From assembly GCF_009834765.1 (NCBI RefSeq), contig NZ_WVHP01000017.1:1-47334 (forward strand): 47,334 nucleotides of DNA, read 5' to 3'. Both the position numbers and the translations under genes were made by a program. Of this stretch, positions 6,266 to 13,475 are shown piece by piece; within the stretch, counting starts at the first letter, position 1, and each line of letters starts with the position of its first letter. Origin of the DNA: Saccharibacter sp. EH611 (GTDB taxonomy: Bacteria; Pseudomonadota; Alphaproteobacteria; Acetobacterales; Acetobacteraceae). Under the pieces are notes generated by a model, which was given only the letters and a program-made list of their open reading frames with translations, searched no databases and was not told the DNA's origin.

Positions 6266-7113
6266 CGACCATTCCTCTTGAGATTGAAAATGTGGCGTTG
6301 CTGGGCTGGCATGTGTACCCGATGAGCCCCCGTTCCAAAGCGGGTTGCTTTAAAGGCGCGCATAATGCTGCGACCTGTGATCTGGACGTGATAGAGCGCT
6401 GGTGTCGGGACTATCCCGGTTGTAATTGGCGTGTGGTGATGGGGCCTTCCCGTCTTTTTGCGCTGGATGTTGACCGTGCGGGACAAACACACAAAGCCGA
6501 TGGGTTCGCGGCGCTACAAAAGCTCGTGGCCCAACATGGTCCCTTGCCTCCGCGCCCCATGACCAAAACGGGCGGAAGTGGTGGAGCTGTGCTGTTCTTT
6601 CGCCATAACGGGGAAATTCTGCGAGGGGCTTCTGGCTGTCCTGCGCCGGGGCTTGATCCGCACCGCAACGGGCAAGCGATTGTTATCCCGCCGTCACGCC
6701 ACCCTATGACGAAGGGTGCTTATCAATGGCGGAAAGGCTGTGCACCGTGGGAGATTGCGCCTCCTCCTCTGCCCTCGTGGCTCGCTGACCTTCTAAGGCC
6801 GCCCCCTGAGCCAGTGCGTGATTACCGGAAAAACCCTTTCTATGTCACCAGTGAGAGGGCTTTTCAGGTGCTTATGCGGGCTGTTCACGCCGTTGAGACG
6901 GCACCGTCTGGAGGCAGTAACGATACGCTCAATAAGCAAGCCTATCGCATAGGTCGCTGGTGTGGTGCGGGTGTTCTGAGTGAGCATGACGCCGTTGATT
7001 GCTTGCTTGTGGCCTCAAAAACCCGTGGCATCCCTCACCGTGAAGCACGCGACACAATCCGCTCTGGCTTGCGTGGTGGAATGCGCAATCCTCATCAGGA
7101 GCGCACCGCATGA
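6262..7113 (+). CDS. Bifunctional DNA primase/polymerase (Prim-Pol)
   Basis: The N-terminal half is a Prim-Pol (archaeo-eukaryotic primase) domain: GWHVYPMSPRSK at the start, and LFALDVD with catalytic D69 and D71. There is a glycine-rich region (KTGGSGGAVLFF) and a later invariant-type His/Gly segment (HRNGQAIVIPPS). The C-terminal 100 residues are helical (NDTLNKQAYRIGRWCGAG), as seen in phage primases that feed a VapE or D5 helicase. It synthesises primers for phage DNA replication. It is joined by a four-base overlap to the VapE-type helicase. Confidence 0.92.
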   Translation: MTTIPLEIENVALLGWHVYPMSPRSKAGCFKGAHNAATCDLDVIERWCRDYPGCNWRVVMGPSRLFALDVDRAGQTHKADGFAALQKLVAQHGPLPPRPMTKTGGSGGAVLFFRHNGEILRGASGCPAPGLDPHRNGQAIVIPPSRHPMTKGAYQWRKGCAPWEIAPPPLPSWLADLLRPPPEPVRDYRKNPFYVTSERAFQVLMRAVHAVETAPSGGSNDTLNKQAYRIGRWCGAGVLSEHDAVDCLLVASKTRGIPHREARDTIRSGLRGGMRNPHQERTA

Positions 7114-8369
7114 ATAATGTGATCCAACTGCCCGGTAAAGAGGGAATGAAATGGGCGTCTGCTCTCACACGGACGGACAAAGGGACGCCTCACGCTAATG
7201 TGCATAATGCGATGGTGTATTTGGAACATCTTCCAGACTTACAGGGGCTTATGCGCCTCAATGAGTTTACCTGCACCACCTTAACGACGCGTTCGCCACC
7301 ACCCCTCTTCCGCGATGGCCCGACATTGCCGGGGCCTTATCCGCGCATGGCAACCGAAGCCGATTACACGGCTATTCAGGCCTATATTCAACGGCTCATG
7401 GGCATTAATTTTTCCTTCCCGGGTATCTCACAGGCCATCAACACGATGGCGAGCAGCCAAGGGGTTCATCCGGTGCGTGAATGGCTTTCCGACCTAAAAT
7501 GGGACGGTGATTGTCGCCTCAAACACTGGCTTTATACCGTGTTTGGTTGCCCGCTTGACCGCTATCATGAAGCGGTAGGGGTCAAATTCATGGTGGCAGC
7601 GGTCGCGCGTATCTTCCAGCCGGGATGCAAGTTCGATTATGTGCCGGTATTTAAGGGGCCTCAAGGGATTGGGAAATCCACGGCGCTCCGTGTGCTTTTC
7701 TCTGACGAATGGTTCAAAGAAGATCTACACAAAGACCTTGGCAGTAAGGACGCGGCCTCTGGTCTTGTTGGGGCTTGGGGCGTGGAACTGGGCGAACTGC
7801 AAAGCATGATGAAATCCTCCATTGAGGACACGAAAGCCTTCCTCTCGCGCCAATGCGACAAATACCGCCCCGCTTATGGCAGACTTGAAGTCGTGCGAGA
7901 GCGTCAATGCGTCTTTGCTGGCACAACCAATTCAGAGGGCTATCTGACCGATAGCACAGGAAACCGGCGCTTCTGGCCGGTAGAATGCGTCGCCGCTGAT
8001 CTGCCGTGGCTACGCACTAACCGGGAGCAGCTTTGGGCGGAGGCTGTCACCCTCTTCCGGGCAGGCGAAACGCCACTTTATCTTGATGAGGATGACGTCA
8101 GGTTGGTCGCTGAGGAGAAGCAGGCGGATAATATGATGGTCGATGCATGGGAAAAGCCTATTGAAGACTGGCTCCAAAATCGCGGAACTCTCATTCAAGA
8201 TGGGCTGCATATCCACGAGGTCATGGTCAGTGGTCTAGGCATGGCTAATACTCAAATTAAACGTGCTGATCAGAACAGAGTTGGGGCTATCCTGCGAAAA
8301 CTTGGTTGGAGTGTGAAGGTCAAAAAGCAACAGGGCCGTAGTGTAAGACTATGGGTGAAGGAGAGCTGA
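7110..8369 (+). CDS. VapE-family (virulence-associated E) replicative helicase
   Basis: A 419-aa SF3-like ATPase. Walker A is FKGPQGIGKST (GPQGIGKST at residues 183-191). Walker B-like acidic residues lie in WGVELGELQSM, and the sensor/Arg-finger region AGTTNSEGYLTDSTGNRRFWPV is diagnostic of VapE proteins. In phages the family sits directly after a primase and serves as the replicative helicase or origin-melting factor. The C-terminal part is a short winged-helix-like region. The CTACGTCC repeat array begins 25 bp downstream and may be its origin. Confidence 0.93.
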   Translation: MNNVIQLPGKEGMKWASALTRTDKGTPHANVHNAMVYLEHLPDLQGLMRLNEFTCTTLTTRSPPPLFRDGPTLPGPYPRMATEADYTAIQAYIQRLMGINFSFPGISQAINTMASSQGVHPVREWLSDLKWDGDCRLKHWLYTVFGCPLDRYHEAVGVKFMVAAVARIFQPGCKFDYVPVFKGPQGIGKSTALRVLFSDEWFKEDLHKDLGSKDAASGLVGAWGVELGELQSMMKSSIEDTKAFLSRQCDKYRPAYGRLEVVRERQCVFAGTTNSEGYLTDSTGNRRFWPVECVAADLPWLRTNREQLWAEAVTLFRAGETPLYLDEDDVRLVAEEKQADNMMVDAWEKPIEDWLQNRGTLIQDGLHIHEVMVSGLGMANTQIKRADQNRVGAILRKLGWSVKVKKQQGRSVRLWVKES

Positions 8370-8393
8370 TAAATTCCGTCACTCTCTTATCTT

Positions 8394-8647
8394 CTACGTC
8401 CTATTCTACGTCCCCTCTACGTCCTGTTCTACGTCCTTAAATGGCTGTTTTCTGCCTGCTCTACGTCCTCTACGTCCTTAATCACTAAATCAGCTATGAA
8501 ATTTCTATATAAGGAGTGCGTTATATGAAATATTATAGATATGTTGAGTAAAACGGACGTAGAGGACGTAGAAGGACGTAGAAACGGCTAAAAATAGCCA
8601 TTCTTTCTCTACTCTGAGGACGTAGAGGGGTCGTAGAAGGGATGTAG
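8394..8647. repeat. CTACGTCC iteron array, candidate replication origin
   Basis: The 295 bp after VapE contain no gene but do contain six direct CTACGTCC copies (8394, 8406, 8417, 8429, 8461, 8470). Four inverted GGACGTAG copies follow (8555, 8564, 8574, 8618), plus two degenerate ones (GGTCGTAG 8629, GGATGTAG 8640). Pairs abut with 9-11-bp spacing. The two blocks flank an AT-rich 77-bp centre. A small hairpin GGCTA-aaaa-TAGCC lies at 8587-8600. A nine-codon frame (8525-8551) with AAGGAG in the centre is probably incidental. Iterons beside primase/VapE genes fit a phage origin of replication. Confidence 0.75.
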
Positions 8648-8664
8648 AACGACAACATGTAAAA

Positions 8665-9132
8665 TTATCTATACCCACTCCAAGCAGGGGGTAAAATTAT
8701 AAGAACTATCAAAAAAGCCAAAGAAGCAGCGACGAAGGACAAAAGAGCCCTTACAAAAATTTCATCCCTACTCATCTTTTTATCATTAAAAATAAAAAAT
8801 GATGCTACGATAAACAGGAGCAATGGATCGAAAAAATATGGCACTACATCTAAAGAAAAATATATTATATCATAGAAAAATCCTCCCTCCCCATTTTTGA
8901 TAACAATGGATCGGATAGTTGTTTTCACCTTCTCTTCCGATAATATACTCTTTAGATCCTCACTGCTCTTTAAGCTGTGATTTATATAGCCTAATATTCG
9001 TAAAAACGGCATATTATGCACTGTTCTTACCAGTATAGAACCCGCTGAATCCAGAAAGCTTGTTTGCTGCCCTAAGAAACCTTCATTCTGAACCGAGCTT
9101 AGAACGTCCGGCCCTTTGGTATAAAACGGCAT
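8665..9132 (-). CDS. Small membrane protein, 155 aa (accessory gene)
   Basis: A leftward gene in a rightward operon region, clearly more AT-rich than its neighbours. The C-terminal half contains two hydrophobic segments (about residues 93-113, VVPYFFDPLLLFIVASFFIF, and 128-150, ALLSFVAASLAFLIVLIILP). The N-terminal half is soluble. No domain recognised. Position, orientation and base composition are those of a moron, for example a superinfection-exclusion or host-fitness gene, but that is inference only. Confidence 0.65.
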   Translation of the reverse strand: MPFYTKGPDVLSSVQNEGFLGQQTSFLDSAGSILVRTVHNMPFLRILGYINHSLKSSEDLKSILSEEKVKTTIRSIVIKNGEGGFFYDIIYFSLDVVPYFFDPLLLFIVASFFIFNDKKMSRDEIFVRALLSFVAASLAFLIVLIILPPAWSGYR

Positions 9133-9241
9133 ATGTCACAATCCCTATAGTAAAACTATCATAACTATATAAACGTGGAATAGAGGCTACTGTCACCACT
9201 CTGACCTCATTATTCTGACGTTCAGCTTGTGGAGGATGGAC

Positions 9242-9670
9242 ATGAGGCTGATCTTCGGAAACTTAGAACTTGATGCAGACACGCAGATATTAACGTCACC
9301 GCGCGGGTCTATTCGGCTCTCTCATAATGATTACCGTGTGATGTCCTCGCTCATGCGGCGCGGGAATAAAATTACAACAATGGACTCTCTTATCTCCGAG
9401 GTCTGGGCGCATCCACGCGAAGAGCCAGACTATGCCGAAGATGCCGTACGCGACTGCATTAAAAACCTCCGAGGCTTTATTGGGCTTTCGGCTCTGGGGC
9501 GCCACACCATCAAAAGCGAGCGCGGCTGTGGCTATTATTTGGATGACAAACGACCTGAGAAGACAAGAAGGATCACGAGACATGAGCGCAACAGACGACA
9601 GGATGAACAAGGGCACGCGCGTGTTCCTCGACACTCTGGCAAAATGCGGCAATATTTCCTTAGCATCTAA
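9242..9670 (+). CDS. Stand-alone winged-helix DNA-binding protein
   Basis: The start at ATG 9242 follows GGAGGATGGAC. Residues 1-95 form an OmpR/PhoB-type winged helix without a receiver domain: FGNLELDADTQILTSPRG, SHNDYRVMSSLM, DAVRDCIKNLRGFIG, and ERGCGYYL as the wing. It is probably a phage transcription regulator placed just before the packaging genes. The last 40 residues are Arg-rich and overlap the start of the small-terminase-like frame (9582 on). The stop lies two bases from the proposed Mu-like left end, so the C-terminus is original prophage sequence. Confidence 0.75.
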   Translation: MRLIFGNLELDADTQILTSPRGSIRLSHNDYRVMSSLMRRGNKITTMDSLISEVWAHPREEPDYAEDAVRDCIKNLRGFIGLSALGRHTIKSERGCGYYLDDKRPEKTRRITRHERNRRQDEQGHARVPRHSGKMRQYFLSI

Positions 9671-9671
9671 G
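9582..9671 (+). pseudogene. 5' fragment of a small-terminase-like gene, cut by the Mu-like insertion
   Basis: ATG 9582 (GAAGGA upstream) opens MSATDDRMNKGTRVFLDTLA then KCGNISLASK. This is the typical first helix-turn of terminase small subunits, where KAG(V/I)SxxTxYRWR would normally follow. At codon 31 the reading passes into TGTAAGG..., the proposed end of the Mu-like element, and stops at TAG 9687-9689. The rest of the gene is expected on the far side of the Mu-like prophage, outside this window. Packaging by the resident phage would be abolished. Confidence 0.65.
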
Positions 9672-9679
9672 TGTAAGGG

Positions 9680-9875
9680 GACAGAATAGATAGAACTTAG
9701 GGGGAACCGGGATATACCGGGATGATGCGGGATGACGTGGGATAGGAAGAGGAGTTTTCTGCCACGTTTAGGAAATGCAATAGAGAAAGTCTGCAAAATA
9801 CATCAAAACCCTAAGACACATTAAAAGAACCGCTCTAATAGTTTCAAAGAGCCTTTTGGGACAAATTGAAAGAAC
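9680..9875. promoter_or_regulatory. Three left-end transposase-site repeats (L1-L3)
   Basis: Three related direct repeats lie within the first 204 bp of the element: GACAGAATAGATAGAAC (9680-9696), GACACATTAAAAGAAC (9815-9830) and GACAAATTGAAAGAAC (9860-9875). The consensus is GACANATTRAAAGAAC, with one extra base in the outermost copy. The number, orientation and unequal spacing (one at the tip, a gap, then a close pair) copy the attL layout of Mu (L1, then L2-L3). They are the likely binding sites of the A transposase. Confidence 0.75.
9707..9746. repeat. Four 10-bp-phased GGGAT repeats
   Basis: GGGAT occurs at 9709, 9719, 9729 and 9739, spaced exactly 10 bp, in the pattern NNGGGATRNN. One repeat per helical turn places all copies on one DNA face. 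They lie between L1 and L2, where Mu has an HU-bent region. A bending or protein-polymer site is possible. Confidence 0.7.
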
Positions 9876-9889
9876 TACACCCCCAACCG

Positions 9890-9914
9890 TTCAAACGATG
9901 TTTGAGGGTGTTTT
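9890..9914. terminator. Hairpin downstream of the S24 repressor
   Basis: TTCAAAC-gat-GTTTGAG lies at 9890-9906, flanked by ACACC...GGTGT and followed by TTTT on the plus strand. On the minus strand it lies 24 bp beyond the repressor stop, where A-rich sequence precedes it. It could be a bidirectional terminator or one of the TTCAAAC-N3-GTTT dyads that recur at late operon borders. Confidence 0.4.
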
Positions 9915-9937
9915 AAATAGCATTAAACAGGCTGTTC

Positions 9938-11038
9938 TTATTCTGGCATAAGAGCGTCAGGGTCTAAATGAAACTGTCCTATAACACGCCCAATGACGCG
10001 CACCTCTGCATCTGGCATTGCCGTCCCCCAACATACTCTCTCTGCAGGAACGTCAAATCGCTCATAAAAAGGGTTGTCGCTAATAACGGAATACGTTGAA
10101 GGGTTCTTTAGACCTAGCCGCTTTACCATTGCCATTCCGTTGACCGAGATAGCATAAACTCCATCTCTCAGTGTCCCGCCAGGAACATGATGAACAATAA
10201 CAGTGTCACCCGTGTTGATGGTTGGCTGCATGCTATCCCCTCGCACACGCATAAAGAATATATCTTTAGGAATAGTCCCTAATAAGTTACGCAAAAAATC
10301 AACAGGAATGCGAACATTCTTCTCATTCCCCCACTCAACGGGAACTAAACCTTTCCCTGCTGAAGCTTCCGAACGTAAAAAGGGCACGGATATTGCTTCT
10401 AGCTCATTTTCTCCAGTTGGTGATGCTGGCTGAGCGGTAGTTTGCATCATTTCACCTCGACCTGCGAGCAGCCATTCAAGCGATACACCGCAGGCTTCAG
10501 CGATGGCTACGGCTGTGCCTGCCTTCATATCACGTCCGTTTGCATAAGTGCTGAGCGTTGTCTTCGATACTCTAATCGCCATTGAAACAGCAGTGTTTCC
10601 GCCTCCTAATCGAATTGCTTTTCGCAGACGCTCACAGCGTTCTTCATCTGTCTTCTTTTTTTCTGATGTATATTTTCCGTAGGCTGAATTAGTATCAATA
10701 TTTTCAGCGTCTTCTGTGCTTCCATCCTCGTCTGAACGCTCTATTTCTAGTTCCTCTCTATGAGAGATATCTGTGGTTTCGCCACGAACGAGCCATTCAA
10801 GCGACACTCCGCATGCATCAGCCAAGGCAGCTGCAGCTTCAGCTTTCATACTGCTGCGACCTGAAATGTAACTATTCAGGGTACTTAATGGAATACCAGT
10901 TTTGTCTGAGACAAACTGATTCCCACCACTTCTCTGCACAGAACGTCGCAACCTTCCTGCAGGGCTGGAAACTTCAATGTCTTTTTTTGAACTTTGCACG
11001 CTTTGACTCACTGCCTTCTTTCGCATTTGATCGCTCAT
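9938..11038 (-). CDS. S24 self-cleaving phage repressor with duplicated HTH domain
   Basis: A 366-aa repressor with two XRE helix-turn-helix domains (about residues 27-84 and 137-192) that are internal duplicates; both contain the sequence ACGVSLEWL. An acidic linker separates them. The C-terminal half is an S24/LexA peptidase: scissile A227-G228 in SEASAGKG, catalytic S269 in RGDSMQPT and K306 in MAMVKRL. It should hold the Mu-like phage lysogenic and be inactivated by RecA filaments after DNA damage. Mu's own repressor is not of this type, so immunity has been swapped. It is divergent from ner. Confidence 0.93.
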   Translation of the reverse strand: MSDQMRKKAVSQSVQSSKKDIEVSSPAGRLRRSVQRSGGNQFVSDKTGIPLSTLNSYISGRSSMKAEAAAALADACGVSLEWLVRGETTDISHREELEIERSDEDGSTEDAENIDTNSAYGKYTSEKKKTDEERCERLRKAIRLGGGNTAVSMAIRVSKTTLSTYANGRDMKAGTAVAIAEACGVSLEWLLAGRGEMMQTTAQPASPTGENELEAISVPFLRSEASAGKGLVPVEWGNEKNVRIPVDFLRNLLGTIPKDIFFMRVRGDSMQPTINTGDTVIVHHVPGGTLRDGVYAISVNGMAMVKRLGLKNPSTYSVISDNPFYERFDVPAERVCWGTAMPDAEVRVIGRVIGQFHLDPDALMPE

Positions 11039-11229
11039 TTTTCACGGAAAACAGCAGAAAAGTGAATTTAAGAGCAAACATTACAAACATTTTAAGTTTG
11101 AAATGTGCATTTATAATTCACAAAACTAAATTACCGTGTATTCTCCGGGAGGTGGAAACGAAAACAAGATACGTTTCCTAAGTTGAAAAGAAAGGTCGGC
11201 GGCAACCGACCTGAAAAGTGAGATGAGCG
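11039..11229. promoter_or_regulatory. Repressor-ner operator and early promoter region
   Basis: An AT-rich divergent intergenic region. A perfect TATAAT at 11112-11117 is the likely -10 of the rightward early promoter. Around it are CAAAC-N7-GTTTG (11084-11100) and GGAAACG-N11-CGTTTCC (11154-11178), candidate operators for the repressor and Ner. A perfect 7-bp hairpin AGGTCGG-cggcaa-CCGACCT (11193-11212) precedes the ner ribosome site and may act in the leader RNA. Confidence 0.65.
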
Positions 11230-11538
11230 ATGAGTCATAAACGATCCGGTATGGATATTGAAGACATCAAAGCTGAACTGCGGAAGAAGTATGGGCCATT
11301 AGTCTATATTTCAAAACAGCTCGGCCTCAGCCGAAATGCGATAAGTGCAACGCTCGGGGACCCTCGTCACTCGATTAAAACCGAAATTCGCATTGCAGAA
11401 CTTTTAGGGAAAAATCCATATGAGGTCTGGGGAGAGTTTCGCTTTTATGAAGACGGAACACCAGTAAAGCGTTCGATACGCAATTATCCCTCTCAGGTCG
11501 TGCCTTTGCATCTGCGTAAAAAGAGTGCCGCAGCATGA
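11230..11538 (+). CDS. ner: Ner-like DNA-binding protein
   Basis: A 102-aa protein whose first 75 residues match the Ner/Nlp family: MDIEDIKAELRKKYGPLVYI then SKQLGLSRNAISATLGDPRH, ending in NPYEVWGEFRF, close to the Ner signature of HPxxIWPSR. Ner represses both early and repressor promoters in Mu, allowing the switch to lytic growth. The Arg/Lys-rich tail is longer than in Mu Ner (about 75 aa). It overlaps the transposase start (ATGATG at 11535-11540). Confidence 0.9.
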   Translation: MSHKRSGMDIEDIKAELRKKYGPLVYISKQLGLSRNAISATLGDPRHSIKTEIRIAELLGKNPYEVWGEFRFYEDGTPVKRSIRNYPSQVVPLHLRKKSAAA

Positions 11539-13463
11539 TGTGTGAATTTGCAACTCTTCAAGAGATTGCCAGCCTTAATTTACCATCACTGCCAGGAATG
11601 CGTGCTCTTCACATGAGAGCAATCAAGGAGAAGTGGAGCCGTCCTGAGTGGGAAGGCACTCTTTGGCGTCCCCATTCTGGTCATGGTGGGGGTATTGAAT
11701 ACTCCTACAAGCTTCTTCCCAAAGTGGCTCAGTTGGAATGGGTGCGGCGGTTTTTGGACTGCTCACAGGCTCACGAGGTTGACGCAAGTGACCATGCTCA
11801 GGCTTGGAATGCGTATCACGAAGCGAGGCAGCGCCAGAAAGATCGTGCCATGGAGGCCTTGCAGCTTTTGGAGATGCTGCACCACCTAACAGATGCAGGA
11901 TGGGTGCTTGAAGACGCCATCACCCAGATACGCGAACAGCATGCCTGTCAGGTTGGTCGCACGACCATTATGCGCTGGAAGCGTATGGTAAAAGGCGTGC
12001 CGCGTCAGCATTGGCTGGCGTATCTGTTGCCAGCGCGGACAGGCCCGAAGGCTGTGCAAGCGCGTTTTTCTGAAGAAGCGTGGGACTTTGTGCGCTCGGA
12101 TTGGTTACGGCCTGAAAAGCCTACTATTTCGGCGTGCTATCGGCGATTGCAACGTGCAGCGAATGAGCATGGTTGGACTATCCCTTCTGAAAAGACCATC
12201 GCGCGACGACTTGCCGATATTCCTGTTGAGGTTGTGACGTTAGCGCGTGAAGGACGGGACAAGCTGAAAGACCTTGTGCCAGCTCAAGAACGTGACCGAA
12301 CGCATCTCCATGCCCTGCAAGCCGTGAATGCGGACGGCCATAAGTGGGACGTACGCGTTCAATGGCCCGATGGAACCATTGGGCGGCCTATGATGGTGGC
12401 GTGGCAGGATTTGTATTCCAATATGATCCTGAGCTGGCGGGTGGATCGGTCTGAAAATACCGATGCGATCCAGCTGGCCCTTGGAGATTTGGTTGAGCGT
12501 TACGGCATCCCCTCGAAAGCGTATCTGGATAATGGCCGTGCTTTTGCCTCCAAACGGATGACGGGCGGCACGAAAACACGCTTTCGCTTTAAGGTGCGTG
12601 AGGGTGATGCGGCTGGGGTGATGACCATTTTGGGCATCGAAACGGTGTTTGTGACGCCTTACTCTGGGCAGTCAAAACCGATTGAGCGTTGTTTCCGTGA
12701 TCTTGCGGGGGATCTAGCAAAACATCCGGCTTTTTCTGGGGCCTATACGGGCAATAGCCCGATGAATAAGCCTGATAATTACGGAGAAAAAGCCATCCCT
12801 TTGGCGGACTTCCTTGCTGTCATTTCTGCGGGCATTGACGAGCATAATAACCGCACGGGCCGTAGAACGGGCGTGTGTAAGGGAGTGAAGAGTTTTCGGC
12901 AGGTTTTTGACGAAAGTCTCGCTCAGTGCCCTGTCCGCAAACCGACAGAAACGCAACGCCACCTATGGCTGCGGGCTGCTGAGAACGTCATGGCCAACAA
13001 GCGCGATGGAAGCTTCCGCTTTCTTGGAAACCGCTATTGGGCCGAGTTTTTGCGCGATCATATGGGACAGCCGATTGTGGTGCGCTTTGATCCGCAACAT
13101 CTACACGCCCCGATGCATGTCTACAGTATGAGCGGTGAGTTTCTCGGTGATGCGCCGGTGATTGAAAAGACTGGCTTCGACAGCACCGCCGCAGCCGCTG
13201 AGAAGAAGCGCGCTGAAAAGCAGCTCACGAAGGCCGCCAAAATGCGCCTGGAGGCAGAGAACCAACTGGCGCCGTCTGAACTAGCCGCACTCTTACCAGA
13301 CCAAGCCGACGAGACGGATGGGCCGCTGGACCAAAAAGTTGTGACGCCATTCCGGCCACAGCCGACGGTCACCCATACGCGGCCATCTGCCCATGATGAC
13401 GACGATGATGATGGCGATGAAGCCACCGTCTCCATCCTACACTATATGCGCCGTAGTGCGTAA
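11535..13463 (+). CDS. Mu A-like DDE transposase
   Basis: A 642-aa transposase (MuA is 663). The N-terminal domain (residues 1-75) is the Mu-type winged helix that binds the enhancer (ASLNLPSLPGMRALHMRAIKE). Helical end-binding domains follow. The RNase-H-like catalytic core has D267 (NADGHKWDV), D332 (YLDNGRAF) and E384 (SKPIERCF), nearly the same positions as MuA D269/D336/E392. The C-terminus after about 560 is Lys/Ala-rich, with an Asp run near the end, and probably contacts B. It catalyses strand transfer of phage ends during integration and replicative transposition. Confidence 0.97.
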   Translation: MMCEFATLQEIASLNLPSLPGMRALHMRAIKEKWSRPEWEGTLWRPHSGHGGGIEYSYKLLPKVAQLEWVRRFLDCSQAHEVDASDHAQAWNAYHEARQRQKDRAMEALQLLEMLHHLTDAGWVLEDAITQIREQHACQVGRTTIMRWKRMVKGVPRQHWLAYLLPARTGPKAVQARFSEEAWDFVRSDWLRPEKPTISACYRRLQRAANEHGWTIPSEKTIARRLADIPVEVVTLAREGRDKLKDLVPAQERDRTHLHALQAVNADGHKWDVRVQWPDGTIGRPMMVAWQDLYSNMILSWRVDRSENTDAIQLALGDLVERYGIPSKAYLDNGRAFASKRMTGGTKTRFRFKVREGDAAGVMTILGIETVFVTPYSGQSKPIERCFRDLAGDLAKHPAFSGAYTGNSPMNKPDNYGEKAIPLADFLAVISAGIDEHNNRTGRRTGVCKGVKSFRQVFDESLAQCPVRKPTETQRHLWLRAAENVMANKRDGSFRFLGNRYWAEFLRDHMGQPIVVRFDPQHLHAPMHVYSMSGEFLGDAPVIEKTGFDSTAAAAEKKRAEKQLTKAAKMRLEAENQLAPSELAALLPDQADETDGPLDQKVVTPFRPQPTVTHTRPSAHDDDDDDGDEATVSILHYMRRSA

Positions 13464-13475
13464 CGGAGTGTTTTT

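Noticed and set aside
8525-8551. Nine-codon frame with AAGGAG inside the iteron region
   Set aside because: Too short to support; the AT-rich composition explains it.
8394-8647. CRISPR array
   Set aside because: Repeats are only 8-9 bp, of irregular spacing and in both orientations, with no cas genes.
9432-9581. Upstream extension of the small-terminase-like frame
   Set aside because: It overlaps the winged-helix domain in another frame and has no ribosome site; ATG 9582 fits the family start.
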